In this document: in pieces, positions 35,411 through 44,420 of the stretch | Position numbering within the stretch: the first letter of the stretch is position 1 | How the letters are laid out: the number at the start of each line of letters is the position of its first letter | Assembly (NCBI RefSeq): GCF_024171785.1 | Contig: NZ_JAMTCK010000005.1 | Location: forward strand, 401,591 to 465,590 | Direction of reading: 5' to 3' | DNA from: Goodfellowiella coeruleoviolacea | Lineage (GTDB): Bacteria; Actinomycetota; Actinomycetes; Mycobacteriales; Pseudonocardiaceae | Length of the DNA: 64,000 bases | The notes under the pieces: model-generated | Database searches by the model: none | What the model was told of the DNA's origin: nothing | The model's input: only the letters and a program-made list of their open reading frames with translations | Translations under genes and position numbers: made by a program

Positions 35411-36760
35411 ATGGCCGTGACCACACCACCTCCGGCGCCGCCAAGGCCGGGCCCGCCGGGTGGCGCTCCCGTGGGGCCGCCGGGGAGGCCGGTCGGTGGC
35501 CCACCACAGCAGGCACCGCGGCGGGTCAGTGTGAACGCCCGCCGCAGAACGATCGGCGCGAGCCTGGGCGCGCTTCCGGTCGCGAACCTGGTCGTCATCG
35601 AGGTTGGCCTCGCCATCGCCCTGGTGCTGCTGGCGACCAGCCCGTCGATGCGCTACGTCGGCGCCGGCGTCCTGGTCGTGGCGCTGATCCTGGCGTTCAC
35701 GCGGTCCCGGGGCCGCTGGCTGACCCAGTGGATCGCGCTGACCACCCAGTACACCTTCCGCTCGCACGGCAGGGTGGCCGACCGCAGCGAGCCCACCGAG
35801 GTCAAGCCGCCGTCGGAGGAGGAGTCCTCGGTCATCGGGCCGGACGACTCCCGGGTCGCGCTGCTCCGCCTGGTCGTGCCCGACCTGGTGGTGGCCCAGA
35901 CCATGGACCACGAGCGGCGCCCGGTCGGCCTGGCCTGGCACGAGGGCAGCTGGACCGCGGTGCTGCTGGTCGACCCGGCGCCCCCGCTGATCACCCCGGT
36001 GGGCAGCGCGCCGAACCTGCCGCTGGGCGCGCTCGCCCCCTGTCTTGAGGACCGGGGCGTGGTGCTGGACGCCATCCAGGTCATCTGGCACTGCTACCCG
36101 GGCAGCGCCGCGCTGCCGCCGTCGGCGCCGGCGCTGGCCTCGTACATGGAGGTGCTCGGCCCGCTGCCGGCCGCGGCCCGGCGCACCACGTGGATCGCGG
36201 TGCGGCTGGACCCGAAGCGCTGCCCCGCGGCCATCCGCGAGCGCGGCGGCGGCGTCGTCGGCGCGCACCGGGCGATGATCGGCGCGCTGTCGCGCATCCG
36301 CAACGCCCTGGACACCCGGGGCGTGCCGATCCGCCCGCTGGACCCGGACGAGCTGCTGCGGGCCGGGATCTCCGCGGCCGAGCTGACCTCGGTGGCCGGC
36401 CGCAACACCCGGGTCAGCCTGCGGGAGCGGTGGAGCGGGGTCACCGCCGGCGGTGTCGGCCACGCCAGCTACGCGATCACCGGCTGGCCGCACAAGGGCA
36501 TGACCAACAACCTGAACGCGCTCACCGGGGTGCGGGCGCTGTCCTCCACCCTGGCCATGTCCATCTCCCCGGGCGCGGAGGAGGGCCAGGTCGGGCTGCG
36601 CAGCATGGTCCGGGTGAGCGCGCGCACGCCCAGTGAGCTGGAGCGGGCTGACACGCGGCTGCTCGCGCTCGGCAACGAGCTGGGCATCACGCTCACGCCG
36701 CTGCGCGGCCTGCAGCTGTCCGGGCTGGCCGCGACGATGCCGTTCGGGGGTGCGGTGTGA
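35411..36760 (+). CDS. eccE: type VII secretion protein EccE
   Basis: 449 residues. A Pro-rich cytosolic lead (1-38), two membrane helices (about 56-76 and 81-98), then a cytosolic EccE domain (YTFRSHGRVADRSEPTEV, SYAITGWP). EccE sits at the edge of ESX complexes. M. tuberculosis ESX-4 lacks it, but ESX-4 loci of M. abscessus and other actinobacteria carry one. The ATG is 163 bp from divergent eccB. The stop overlaps the next GTG. Confidence 0.9.
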   Translation: MAVTTPPPAPPRPGPPGGAPVGPPGRPVGGPPQQAPRRVSVNARRRTIGASLGALPVANLVVIEVGLAIALVLLATSPSMRYVGAGVLVVALILAFTRSRGRWLTQWIALTTQYTFRSHGRVADRSEPTEVKPPSEEESSVIGPDDSRVALLRLVVPDLVVAQTMDHERRPVGLAWHEGSWTAVLLVDPAPPLITPVGSAPNLPLGALAPCLEDRGVVLDAIQVIWHCYPGSAALPPSAPALASYMEVLGPLPAAARRTTWIAVRLDPKRCPAAIRERGGGVVGAHRAMIGALSRIRNALDTRGVPIRPLDPDELLRAGISAAELTSVAGRNTRVSLRERWSGVTAGGVGHASYAITGWPHKGMTNNLNALTGVRALSSTLAMSISPGAEEGQVGLRSMVRVSARTPSELERADTRLLALGNELGITLTPLRGLQLSGLAATMPFGGAV

Positions 36761-37488
36761 GCGCCACCAGTCGGCTGGCCGACAACCAGGGCAAGGCCGC
36801 GGGCATCGCGCCGGAGTTCCTGATCTCGCCCGAGGTGCTGGACTCGATCAGCCCCTCGGGTGATCGGGGCGGCATGGTGCTGGGCTCGGGCATGCAGGGT
36901 GAGCCGCTGACCATCTCGGTGCTGCGGCCGGCGCCCACCAGGGTCGCGGTGATCGGCGGGCTGTACCTGGCCCGCCAGGTGGCGCTGCGGGCCATGGCCA
37001 CCGGCGCGTGGATCGTGATCGGCACCGGTCGGCCGGCGGCCTGGCAGATGATCGCCAGGGCCGCGGGCGAGGGACCGGACGGGCGCCCCTCACCGCTGGT
37101 GCAGCTGCGTCGGCTGAGCCCGGTGGAGCTGCCCCGGCCGTCCGAGGACGGGCCGCTGCTGGTGGTGCACGACGGTGGGCACGTGCCGCAGGAGCTGTTC
37201 CCGCCGCGCTCGCCCTGGCAGACCACCATGTACGTGCTGCCCTACCTGCACCCGCAGGCCGGCGGCCTGGTCAACACGGCCGACCTGGTGCTGCTGCAGC
37301 GGCTGCCGATCGGCCAGGCCCAGTTGGCCGGCCGGATCTGGCGGCTGCCGCCGCCCATGGTCCAGCAGCTGACCACGCTGAAGGACGACCAGGTGATCGC
37401 GCTGGGCCGCAACCTGTGGCGGCCGCTGCGGTTGATCACCACCCCGGGCGAGCAGCAGATCCTGGGCCCGGTCCGGCGGGGTGACTGA
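36757..37488 (+). CDS. unrecognised protein coupled to eccE
   Basis: 243 residues; no family recognised. No signal peptide or membrane helix. It has alternating strand/helix content (TRVAVIGGLYLARQVAL, GAWIVIGTGRPAAWQMI, PLLVVHDGG, TADLVLLQRLP) that resembles an alpha/beta domain, but no Walker motif. GTG 36757 overlaps the eccE stop (GTGA), so both are made together. Being locked to eccE suggests a cytosolic partner of the ESX complex. A classical terminator follows 110 nt later. Confidence 0.7.
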   Translation: MSATSRLADNQGKAAGIAPEFLISPEVLDSISPSGDRGGMVLGSGMQGEPLTISVLRPAPTRVAVIGGLYLARQVALRAMATGAWIVIGTGRPAAWQMIARAAGEGPDGRPSPLVQLRRLSPVELPRPSEDGPLLVVHDGGHVPQELFPPRSPWQTTMYVLPYLHPQAGGLVNTADLVLLQRLPIGQAQLAGRIWRLPPPMVQQLTTLKDDQVIALGRNLWRPLRLITTPGEQQILGPVRRGD

Positions 37489-37596
37489 CCGCCGGCCACC
37501 GAGGTGGTCGAACCGGGTGGTCATCCCTGAATCAGCCGGTCACCGATCCGCCGGGTACACCTGACCCGAATTCCCGGATCGGGACGCCGGATTCAC

Positions 37597-37645
37597 CCGG
37601 GGCCCGTAAGTACCGCTTACGGGCCCCGGTCTTTTTCGGTCTTTT
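37597..37645 (+). terminator. rho-independent terminator after the eccE operon
   Basis: Perfect 14-bp stem CCGGGGCCCGTAAG (37597-37610), loop TACCG, complement 37616-37629, followed by TCTTTTTCGGTCTTTTT. This is the only one in the window with a full U-tract. Confidence 0.95.
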
Positions 37646-37943
37646 TCCCTCATCACCTGGTGGCCGACAACGACCGTGTCCACCCGACCGGCGGCGCGTC
37701 GACTACGCCTGGTAGCCGTATTCATGCCGCTGAACAGGCGCTTCCAGCCCTGCCGAAGAAAACTGTGGACAAGCAACCAGGTGATTCCGTTACCGTTTCT
37801 TGCCCTTCCGCTGTTCTGGCATAACTCTGGAAGGCAGTTCGCGCGAACCCCGTATTTCTCCTGGCGCTGGCAGCGGAACACCCCCGGCGGATCCCCTCGG
37901 GGCTCGGCTGTCCTGCGCGCCCCTGCACTGAGGAGATTCCGCG
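37646..37943. promoter_or_regulatory. upstream region of the secreted subtilase
   Basis: 298 bases, less GC-rich than its surroundings. It holds a DnaA-box-like TGTGGACAA (37764-37772), a possible promoter (TTGCCC 37800, 16 nt, TAACTC 37822-37827) and the perfect 12-bp palindrome GTTCGCGCGAAC (37837-37848), placed as an operator would be downstream of that promoter. No gene is supported here. Confidence 0.45.
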
Positions 37944-39200
37944 ATGGGAGAAGTTCGTGCCCCCCGGTCCGCTGGCTGGCCCCGACGAACGACCTGGCTC
38001 GGTCTGACCGCGGCAGCGGCCGCCTGCGTACTCACCAGCACGGTGGCCACACCGGTGTCCGCGGCGGCCGAGGGCGACGTCCTCGGCACCGGCACCATCA
38101 CCGCGATTCCAGGCAGTTACCTGGTCGTGTTGAAGAACGACGACGGCCTGCTCAGCGGCGGCACCCCGCTCGACCAGGCCGTGAGCCTGCTCGCCGAGTC
38201 ACTGGGTGACCAGTACGGCGCCCAGGTCAGGCGCACGTACCACTCGGCGCTGACAGGTTTCTCGGCCTGGACGTCGGACACGGCCGCGCGGCGACTGGCC
38301 GCCGACCCCCGGGTGAAGTTCGTGGCGCAGAACCAGATGCTGACCGTCCAGGACGTGGGCTCGTGGGGCCTTGACCGGGTCGACCAGCGGACGCTGCCGT
38401 TGGACGCCGCCTACGTGCCGGCGAACAGCGGTGCCGGGGTCAACGCCTACGTCATCGACACCGGCATCCGGGTCGACCACCAGAGCTTCGGTGGCCGGGC
38501 GGTCAGCGAGTACGACGCGGTGGACAACGACACGAACGCCGACGACTGCCACGGCCACGGCACGCACGTGGCCGGCACGATCGGCGGCAACGAGTGGGGT
38601 GTGGCGCGCTCGGTGCGGCTGCACGCCGTGCGCGTGCTCGACTGCGACGGCTCGGGCACCACCGAGGAGGTGGTCGACGGCATCGACTGGGTCACCGAGC
38701 ACGCCCAGCTGCCCGCGGTGGCCAACCTGAGCCTGGGCGGCGGCGCCGACCCGGCGCTGGACGAGGCGGTCCGCGGGTCGATCAACGCGGGCGTGGTCTA
38801 CTCGGTGGCGGCCGGCAACGGCGACATCTTCGGTTTCCCGCAGAACGCGTGCGCTGCCTCACCGGCCCGGGTGACCGAGGCGATCACGGTCAGCGCGACC
38901 AACCGGTCGGACATGCGGGCGATGTGGGCGAACTACGGCCCGTGCGTGGACGTGTTCGCGCCGGGCGTGGACATCACCTCGGCGTGGATCGACAGCGACA
39001 CCGACTCGACCACGCTCAGCGGCACGTCCATGGCGGCACCGCACGCGACCGGAGCAGCCGCGATCTACCTGTCGGAGCACCCAACGGCCACCCCGGCCGA
39101 GGTGTCCGCCGAACTGGCCGCGGCGGCCACGCCCAACGTGGTCGGCAACGCCGGTCTCGGCAGCCTCAACCGACTGCTCTACGTGGGCCCTCAGGCCTGA
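37944..39200 (+). CDS. secreted S8 subtilisin-like protease with I9 propeptide
   Basis: 418 residues. Signal peptide about 1-40 (TWLGLTAAAAACVLTSTVATPVSA is its core region, split by Ala-Ala cleavage sites); propeptide I9 about 50-130 (SYLVVLKND, FSAWTSDTAARRL); mature S8 domain with Asp in YVIDTGIR (about 171), His in HGHGTHVAG (about 198), Ser in GTSMAAPHATG (about 361). Similar to aqualysin/proteinase K-type secreted proteases. GAGGAG lies 8 nt before the ATG. It follows the ESX operon terminator, so it is an independent unit rather than a second mycosin (no C-terminal membrane anchor). Confidence 0.93.
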   Translation: MGEVRAPRSAGWPRRTTWLGLTAAAAACVLTSTVATPVSAAAEGDVLGTGTITAIPGSYLVVLKNDDGLLSGGTPLDQAVSLLAESLGDQYGAQVRRTYHSALTGFSAWTSDTAARRLAADPRVKFVAQNQMLTVQDVGSWGLDRVDQRTLPLDAAYVPANSGAGVNAYVIDTGIRVDHQSFGGRAVSEYDAVDNDTNADDCHGHGTHVAGTIGGNEWGVARSVRLHAVRVLDCDGSGTTEEVVDGIDWVTEHAQLPAVANLSLGGGADPALDEAVRGSINAGVVYSVAAGNGDIFGFPQNACAASPARVTEAITVSATNRSDMRAMWANYGPCVDVFAPGVDITSAWIDSDTDSTTLSGTSMAAPHATGAAAIYLSEHPTATPAEVSAELAAAATPNVVGNAGLGSLNRLLYVGPQA

Positions 39201-39224
39201 TCAGCACGACACCGCGGCAGCCGT

Positions 39225-39253
39225 GGTGGGCACGCCGCGCTGGCGTGCCCACC
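39225..39253 (+). terminator. terminator after the subtilase gene
   Basis: Perfect 12-bp stem GGTGGGCACGCC (39225-39236), loop GCGCT, complement 39242-39253, 25 nt past the stop. Confidence 0.85.
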
Positions 39254-39400
39254 GTGCCGTCCGCACGCCCCGCACCCCCCGCGCCAGCCCACACATCCCC
39301 CGGCAAAGCCCCGCCAAGCCAGCCCCCGCCCTCCCTGGGGGGCGACCCCTTGGCCAGCCTACCCAGCCCCCACCTGCGGAAACAGTCCTGCGGCGTCGCC

Positions 39401-39428
39401 TGTGGACAACCCCTGTGCCTGTGGACAA
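39401..39428. promoter_or_regulatory. pair of DnaA-box-like sites
   Basis: TGTGGACAA occurs at 39401-39409 and 39420-39428, same orientation, 19 bp apart. Its complement TTGTCCACA is the DnaA box favoured in high-GC actinobacteria. A third copy is at 37764. There is no oriC context (no dnaA or dnaN here). Confidence 0.5.
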
Positions 39429-39553
39429 CTGTCGCCACGATCGGGTGAATCTGGCTCCACCGACGCGACCCGCTGGGACAATCCTGCGCCGCAGGGCGAA
39501 CGCCACACCGGTCGCCCCAGCACGCCGTCGGGCCACCCAGACGGGTGATCAGC

Positions 39554-40351
39554 TCACCGGGACAGCGTCCGCACGTTCCGGGTGATCGCCGCCCGGTCGG
39601 CCAACTCGTCCACCCCCGGGTAGTCGACCCGCACCAGGGTCAACCCGTGCGCCGGAGCCACGGTGATCGTGCTGGTCCGCTCCGTCGCGCTGAGCAGCGA
39701 CGCCGGCCACTCCACCGGCTTGCGCCCCTCGCCCACCGCCAGCAGCGCGCCCACCAGGCTGCGCACCATCGAGTGGCAGAACGCGTCCGCGGACACGTGC
39801 GCCACCAGCACCCCGTCCGCGCCCCGCACCCAGTCCAGCCGCTGCAGCTCCCGGATGGTGGTGGCACCGTCGCGCCGCCGGCAGAACCCGACGAAGTCGT
39901 GCTCGCCGAGCAGCAGCGCGGACGCCTGGTTCATCGCGGTCTCGTCCAGCGCGGCGGGCCAGGCCAGGGTGTCCAGCCGGCGCAGCGGGTGCGCGCCGAA
40001 CGCCGCGTCGGTCACCCGGTACTCGTAGTGCCGGCACAGGGCCGAGAAGCGCGCGTCGAACTCACCGGGCACCCGCTCAACACCGAACACCCGCACATCC
40101 GCTGGCAGCACCCGGGCCAGCCGCCGGACCAGCGTGGCCGGCGGGTGCTCGGCCAGCACCCGCTCGGGCAGGTCGGTGTGCGCCACCTGGCCGGTGGCGT
40201 GCACCCCGGCGTCAGTCCGACCGGCGACGGTCAGCCGCACGTCCTCCCGCAGGACCAGCGACAGCGTGTCCTCCAGCACCCCGCACACCGTGCGGCGGCT
40301 GGGCTGTCGGGCCCACCCGGAGAAGTCCGTGCCGTCGTAGCCGATGTCCAA
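39554..40351 (-). CDS. truA: tRNA pseudouridine(38-40) synthase TruA
   Basis: 265 residues. Makes pseudouridine at positions 38-40 of the anticodon arm. The catalytic aspartate is in [33 protein letters not shown] is the conserved start and [18 protein letters not shown] the later motif. No ATG or GTG is available in frame near the expected start, so TTG 40351 is the best candidate; related proteins begin about five residues earlier (VRVRLDIxYDG), where this frame reads LVRVRL with a CTC/GTC codon. A 16-bp hairpin lies 12 nt before the TTG. Confidence 0.93.
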   Translation of the reverse strand: MDIGYDGTDFSGWARQPSRRTVCGVLEDTLSLVLREDVRLTVAGRTDAGVHATGQVAHTDLPERVLAEHPPATLVRRLARVLPADVRVFGVERVPGEFDARFSALCRHYEYRVTDAAFGAHPLRRLDTLAWPAALDETAMNQASALLLGEHDFVGFCRRRDGATTIRELQRLDWVRGADGVLVAHVSADAFCHSMVRSLVGALLAVGEGRKPVEWPASLLSATERTSTITVAPAHGLTLVRVDYPGVDELADRAAITRNVRTLSR

Positions 40352-40362
40352 CCGAACGCGGA

Positions 40363-40397
40363 CGAGCCCGCCGTCCCGGTGCGGGACGGCGGGCTCG
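40363..40397 (-). terminator. hairpin between rplQ and truA
   Basis: Perfect 16-bp stem CGAGCCCGCCGTCCCG (40363-40378), 3-nt loop, complement 40382-40397; 16 nt past the rplQ stop and 12 nt before the truA start. It probably ends most alpha-operon transcripts; in read-through RNA it would cover the truA ribosome site. Confidence 0.8.
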
Positions 40398-40413
40398 CCA
40401 ACAGCACGAGTTG

Positions 40414-40995
40414 TCAGGACTCGTCCTTCTTGTCCTCGGCCTTCTCGGCCAGGTCGGCCTCGACGGTCTCCACCGAACCCTCGGCCTGCTCCTGAGCGGA
40501 AGCGGCCTCGGTGGTCTTCGGCGCCTCGGCGTCGGTGTCCTCGGCAGCGGCCTCAGCAGCCTGCGCCGGGGCCTCGGCCTTCTTCTCGTCCTTGGCGAAG
40601 CGGGTCTTGCGCGCCGCCTCGGCCTCGGCCGTCACGGTCTTCTCCGTGATCAGCTCGATGACGGCCATCGGAGCGTTGTCGCCCTTGCGCGGCAGCGTCT
40701 TGATGATCCGCGTGTACCCGCCGTTGCGGTCCACGAAGAACGGGCCGATCTCGGCCAGCAGCTTGTGCACGACGTCCTTGTCGCGGATCACCTTCATGAT
40801 CTCGCGACGGTTGTGCAGGTCGCCGCGCTTGGCCTTGCTGATCAGCCGCTCAGCGTAGGGACGCAGCCGCTTGGCCTTGGCCTGGGTCGTGGTGATCCGA
40901 CCGTGCTCGAACAGCGCGGTGGCCAGGTTGGCCAGCATGAGCCGCTCGTGGGCCGGCGAGCCCCCGAGACGGGGTCCCTTGGTAGGGGTGGGCAT
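40414..40995 (-). CDS. rplQ: 50S ribosomal protein L17
   Basis: 193 residues. [25 protein letters not shown], ending of the L17 N-terminal signature, then [15 protein letters not shown] and [11 protein letters not shown]. After about residue 120 comes a 70-residue Ala/Glu-rich acidic extension ([19 protein letters not shown] region), longer than in M. tuberculosis L17, probably disordered. Confidence 0.96.
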   Translation of the reverse strand: MPTPTKGPRLGGSPAHERLMLANLATALFEHGRITTTQAKAKRLRPYAERLISKAKRGDLHNRREIMKVIRDKDVVHKLLAEIGPFFVDRNGGYTRIIKTLPRKGDNAPMAVIELITEKTVTAEAEAARKTRFAKDEKKAEAPAQAAEAAAEDTDAEAPKTTEAASAQEQAEGSVETVEADLAEKAEDKKDES

Positions 40996-41041
40996 CGATT
41001 GCTCCTCTTGCGATTCTCAGCTCCGGCCCGTCTCCAACGTC

Positions 41042-41074
41042 CACTGCGGACGTCCGGTGTGGACGTCCACAGTG
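41042..41074 (-). terminator. hairpin between rpoA and rplQ
   Basis: 14-bp stem (41042-41055 with 41061-41074), 5-nt loop, whose single non-Watson-Crick position is G-U in minus-strand RNA, 14 nt past the rpoA stop. Partial terminator or RNA-stabilising element. Confidence 0.6.
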
Positions 41075-41088
41075 AACCGCGGAGAACC

Positions 41089-42138
41089 TCAGAGCTGCTC
41101 AGTCTCTGCGTAGTCCTGGCCGTCGTCGTGGTTGTCCGCAACGCTCTCGGACCAGCCCTCGGCCGGGTAGTCCGACGCCGCAGCCGACGGGTCGAATCCG
41201 GGCGGGCTGTCCTTCAGCGCCAGGCCGAGGCCGACGAGCTTCATCTTGACCTCGTCGATCGACTTGGCGCCGAAGTTGCGGATGTCCAGCAGGTCGGCCT
41301 CGCTGCGCGAGACGAGCTCGCCGACCGTGTGGATGCCCTCCCGCTTGAGGCAGTTGTAGGAGCGCACGGTGAGGTCGAGGTCCTCGATCGGCATGGCGAA
41401 GGCGGCGATGGTGTCCGCCTCGGCCGGCGAAGGCCCGATCTCGATGCCCTCCGCGTCCACGTTCAGCTCGCGGGCCAGGCCGAACAGCTCAACCAGCGTC
41501 TTGCCGGCCGACGCGACCGCGTCCCTGGGCGTGATCGACGGCTTGGTCTCCACGTCCAGGATCAGCTTGTCGAAGTCGGTCCGCTGCTCGACACGGGTGG
41601 CCTCGACCTTGTAGGTCACCTTCAGCACCGGCGAGTAGATCGAGTCGACCGGGATCCGGCCGATCTCGGCGCCGGCCTGCTTGTTCTGCACGGCGGGGAC
41701 GTAGCCGCGGCCGCGCTCGACGACCAGCTCGATCTCCAGCTTGCCCTTGCCGTTCAGCGTGGCGATGTGCAGATCCGGGTTGTGCACGGTGACGCCGGCC
41801 GGCGGCACGATGTCACCCGCGGTGACCGCACCCGGCCCCTGCTTGCGCAGGTACATGGTCACCGGCTCGTCCTCCTCGGAGCTGACCACCAGCTCCTTGA
41901 GGTTCAGGATGATGTCGGTGACGTCTTCCTTCACCCCGGGGACGGTGGTGAACTCGTGCAGCACGCCGTCGATGCGGATGCTGGTCACGGCCGCACCCGG
42001 GATCGAGGACAGCAGCGTGCGCCGCAGCGAGTTGCCGAGGGTGTAGCCGAAGCCCGGCTCCAACGGCTCGATCACGAACCGCGAGCGGGTCTCGTTGACG
42101 GACTCCTCGACGAGCGAGGGTCGCTGTGAGATAAGCAC
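41089..42138 (-). CDS. rpoA: DNA-directed RNA polymerase alpha subunit
   Basis: 349 residues. The N-terminal assembly domain has [20 protein letters not shown]; the C-terminal domain, which contacts UP elements and activators, has [25 protein letters not shown]-type sequence ending in an acidic tail ([15 protein letters not shown]). GTG 42138 (VLISQRPSL) is the family start, preceded by AAAGGAAAG. Hairpins on both sides separate it from rpsD and rplQ. Confidence 0.97.
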   Translation of the reverse strand: MLISQRPSLVEESVNETRSRFVIEPLEPGFGYTLGNSLRRTLLSSIPGAAVTSIRIDGVLHEFTTVPGVKEDVTDIILNLKELVVSSEEDEPVTMYLRKQGPGAVTAGDIVPPAGVTVHNPDLHIATLNGKGKLEIELVVERGRGYVPAVQNKQAGAEIGRIPVDSIYSPVLKVTYKVEATRVEQRTDFDKLILDVETKPSITPRDAVASAGKTLVELFGLARELNVDAEGIEIGPSPAEADTIAAFAMPIEDLDLTVRSYNCLKREGIHTVGELVSRSEADLLDIRNFGAKSIDEVKMKLVGLGLALKDSPPGFDPSAAASDYPAEGWSESVADNHDDGQDYAETEQL

Positions 42139-42290
42139 TGTCTTTCTTTCCTTTCCTGCCGGCGCCCGCCATATGACGCCGAAAGGGTGGCGAGCCCGGC
42201 GCCGTCCACCGGTGGAACGCGACCGTCCCGGGTGGACTCGTCCGGGCACTGCGGCGACACACCCTGCGTGCCACCACGCTGAACCGGTGA

Positions 42291-42321
42291 CCGGGGCGGC
42301 CACCAGCGGTGGCCGCCCCGG
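42291..42321 (-). terminator. hairpin after rpsD
   Basis: Perfect 14-bp stem CCGGGGCGGCCACC (42291-42304), 3-nt loop AGC, complement 42308-42321; 6 nt past the rpsD stop. The 189-bp gap before rpoA could then hold an rpoA promoter. Confidence 0.75.
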
Positions 42322-42327
42322 TGCGGG

Positions 42328-42933
42328 TCACTTCGAGTAGAACTCGACGATCAGCTGCTCCTGGACGGGCGTGTCGATCTGCGCCCGCTCCGGGAGCTGG
42401 TGCACGAGCACCCGCAGCGTCGACGGCACGACCTGCAGCCAGGCCGGCACCGGACGGTCGCCGAAGGTCTCCTTGGCGACCACGAACGGCAGCGTCGGCA
42501 GCGACTTCGGCCGCACGTCGATGATGTCGAACTTGGACACCTGGTAGCTGGGGATGTTCACCTTCTGGCCGTTGACCAGGAAGTGGCCGTGGCTGACCAG
42601 CTGGCGGGCCTGCCGCCGGGTGCGGGCCAGGCCGGCGCGGTACACCACGTTGTCCAGCCGGGCCTCCAGCAGCTGGAGCAGGTTCTCGCCGGTCTTGCCC
42701 TGACGACGAACAGCCTCGTCGTAGTAGCGGCGGAACTGCTTCTCCAGGACGCCGTAGGTGAAGCGGGCCTTCTGCTTCTCCTGCAGCTGCAGCAGGTACT
42801 CGCTCTCCTTGACCCGGCCGCGGCCGTGCTGGCCGGGCGGGTAGGGGCGACGCTCGAACGCCTGGTCACCGCCGACGAGGTCGACCTTGAGCCGGCGCGA
42901 CTTGCGCGTAACAGGGCCGGTGTAACGAGCCAT
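42328..42933 (-). CDS. rpsD: 30S ribosomal protein S4
   Basis: 201 residues. [21 protein letters not shown] region, [10 protein letters not shown] and the S4 RNA-binding domain [20 protein letters not shown] with [11 protein letters not shown]. No CxxC zinc motif, so this is the zinc-free S4 type. Gap of 23 bp after rpsK. Confidence 0.97.
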   Translation of the reverse strand: MARYTGPVTRKSRRLKVDLVGGDQAFERRPYPPGQHGRGRVKESEYLLQLQEKQKARFTYGVLEKQFRRYYDEAVRRQGKTGENLLQLLEARLDNVVYRAGLARTRRQARQLVSHGHFLVNGQKVNIPSYQVSKFDIIDVRPKSLPTLPFVVAKETFGDRPVPAWLQVVPSTLRVLVHQLPERAQIDTPVQEQLIVEFYSK

Positions 42934-42956
42934 CTGTGCTTACTCCTCCCCGTGCC

Positions 42957-43364
42957 TCAGACCCGGCGCCGCTTGGGCGGGCGGCAGCCGTTGTGGGGCT
43001 GCGGGGTCACGTCCTGGATGGTGCCGACCTCGAGGCCGGCGGCCTGCAGCGAGCGGATCGCGGTCTCCCGGCCGGAACCGGGGCCCTTCACGAACACGTC
43101 AACACGACGCATGCCGTGCTCGGCGGCCTTGCGGGCGGCGTTCTCAGCGGCCATCTGCGCGGCGAACGGCGTGGACTTGCGCGAGCCCTTGAAGCCCACG
43201 TGCCCGGCGGAGGCCCAGCTGATCACGTTGCCGGTCGGGTCCGTGATGGACACGATCGTGTTGTTGAACGTGCTCTTGATGTGCGCGTGACCGTGCGAGA
43301 CGTTCTTCTTCTCCTTGCGCCGGACCTTCTTGACCCCGGCGCCAGCACGACTCTTGGGTGGCAT
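42957..43364 (-). CDS. rpsK: 30S ribosomal protein S11
   Basis: 135 residues. [33 protein letters not shown] and the C-terminal [18 protein letters not shown] are S11 signatures. Starts 32 bp after rpsM. Confidence 0.97.
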   Translation of the reverse strand: MPPKSRAGAGVKKVRRKEKKNVSHGHAHIKSTFNNTIVSITDPTGNVISWASAGHVGFKGSRKSTPFAAQMAAENAARKAAEHGMRRVDVFVKGPGSGRETAIRSLQAAGLEVGTIQDVTPQPHNGCRPPKRRRV

Positions 43365-43396
43365 GTCTTCAGTGATCTCCTAGCTAGCGCGAGGTC

Positions 43397-43777
43397 TTAC
43401 TTCCGCCCGGCCTTCTTCTTGCCGGCGACCGTCTTCTTCGGGCCCTTGCGGGTGCGCGCGTTGGTCTTGGTCCGCTGGCCACGCACCGGCAGGTTGCGGC
43501 GGTGCCGCAGACCCTCGTAGCAGCCGATCTCGACCTTGCGGCGGATGTCGGCCTGCACCTCGCGGCGGAGGTCACCCTCGACCTTGAAGTTGTTCTCGAT
43601 GTAGTCGCGCAGCTTGACGAGGTCGTCGTCGCTGAGATCCCTGACGCGCAGGTCCGGGCTGATGCCCGTCGCGGTCAGCAGCTCCTTGGAGCGGGTACGG
43701 CCGATGCCGTAGATGTAGGTCAGCGCGATCTCCATCCGCTTTTCGCGGGGGAGGTCAACGCCAGCGAGTCGTGCCAT
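43397..43777 (-). CDS. rpsM: 30S ribosomal protein S13
   Basis: 126 residues. [21 protein letters not shown] with [12 protein letters not shown], and the tRNA-contacting basic C-terminus ([19 protein letters not shown] region). Separated from rpmJ by 249 bp, which may hold its own promoter. Confidence 0.97.
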   Translation of the reverse strand: MARLAGVDLPREKRMEIALTYIYGIGRTRSKELLTATGISPDLRVRDLSDDDLVKLRDYIENNFKVEGDLRREVQADIRRKVEIGCYEGLRHRRNLPVRGQRTKTNARTRKGPKKTVAGKKKAGRK

Positions 43778-44026
43778 AGTGGCGGTTGCTCCTCACTGTC
43801 TGTCTCCAGGTCTTCTCCTCGCCCATCCCGGGACCGACTCGCTTGTCGCCGTTCCTGGCGCTCTCGCGCCAGGACGTCCCGGCCCCGGCCTGGAGCCCGG
43901 GGGTGAACCGAGCGGCACGCATCGCATGTCCCTCGGCAGGTACGAAGAGGCTTCTGGTTGTGGTCATCGTGAACCGCGACAAGCGCGGTGACACTGCGAC
44001 CATCCCCGCGCGGATGGCGGGGATGG
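43778..44026. other. rpmJ-rpsM spacer
   Basis: 249 bases. It starts with the rpmJ hairpin (43998-44028) on the minus strand and has no gene. A CGCCAGGAC...GCGAGAGCGCCAGG-like stretch near 43855-43875 forms short stems. The rpsM transcript may start here. Confidence 0.4.
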
Positions 44027-44028
44027 TC
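43998..44028 (-). terminator. hairpin overlapping the rpmJ stop codon
   Basis: Perfect 12-bp stem GACCATCCCCGC (43998-44009), 7-nt loop, complement 44017-44028. The rpmJ stop (44027-44029) is partly inside the stem, so ribosomes finishing rpmJ would compete with folding. Confidence 0.7.
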
Positions 44029-44140
44029 AGCCCTGGCGCTGCTTGTGGCGCAGGTTCTCGCAGATCACCATGACCCGGCCGTGACGCCGGATCACCTTGC
44101 ACTTGTCGCAGATCTTCTTGACGCTCGGCTGGACCTTCAC
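44027..44140 (-). CDS. rpmJ: 50S ribosomal protein L36, zinc-binding form
   Basis: 37 residues: [20 protein letters not shown] and the rest of L36. Zinc ligands CxxC...C...H are intact ([13 protein letters not shown]), so this is the zinc-containing C+ form. GTG 44140 has GGAGAG upstream. Gap of 58 bp after infA. Confidence 0.95.
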   Translation of the reverse strand: MKVQPSVKKICDKCKVIRRHGRVMVICENLRHKQRQG

Positions 44141-44198
44141 GGTCGTGCTCTCCTGCTCGGCCGCGTGCCCGGTGACACTGTCCCGGACACCGTGGAGG

Positions 44199-44420
44199 TC
44201 ACTTGTAGCGGTAGACGATGCGGCCGCGGGACAGGTCGTAGGGCGACAGCTCCACGACAACCCGGTCCTCTGGCAGGATGCGGATGTAGTGCTGTCGCAT
44301 CTTGCCGCTGATGTGCGCCAGGACCTTGTGACCGTTCTCCAGCTCGACGCGGAACATCGCGTTGGGTAGCGGCTCGATCACACGGCCTTCGACTTCAATG
44401 GCCCCGTCCTTCTTGCCCAT
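44199..44420 (-). CDS. infA: translation initiation factor IF-1
   Basis: 73 residues: [39 protein letters not shown] and [10 protein letters not shown]1/OB fold that occupies the ribosomal A site during initiation. GGAGGAC lies directly before the ATG. Own promoter upstream (44611-44639). Confidence 0.97.
   Translation of the reverse strand: MGKKDGAIEVEGRVIEPLPNAMFRVELENGHKVLAHISGKMRQHYIRILPEDRVVVELSPYDLSRGRIVYRYK

Larger units (their letters stand above)
39201..39553. other. subtilase-truA intergenic region
   Basis: 353 bases. It has the subtilase terminator, a proline-codon-like C-rich stretch (39260-39380) without gene signals, and two DnaA-box-like sites (39401-39428). Confidence 0.5.

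Noticed and set aside
37540-37881. Minus-strand 113-codon open frame between the eccE operon and the subtilase
   Set aside because: It runs through a classical terminator, has no homologous features and no RBS.
37944-39200. Second mycosin of the ESX locus
   Set aside because: It has an I9 propeptide and no C-terminal membrane helix, and lies beyond the ESX terminator; it fits a general secreted subtilase.
39401-39428. Chromosomal origin based on DnaA boxes
   Set aside because: Only two adjacent boxes; no dnaA/dnaN, no AT-rich unwinding region. Kept only as DnaA-box-like sites.
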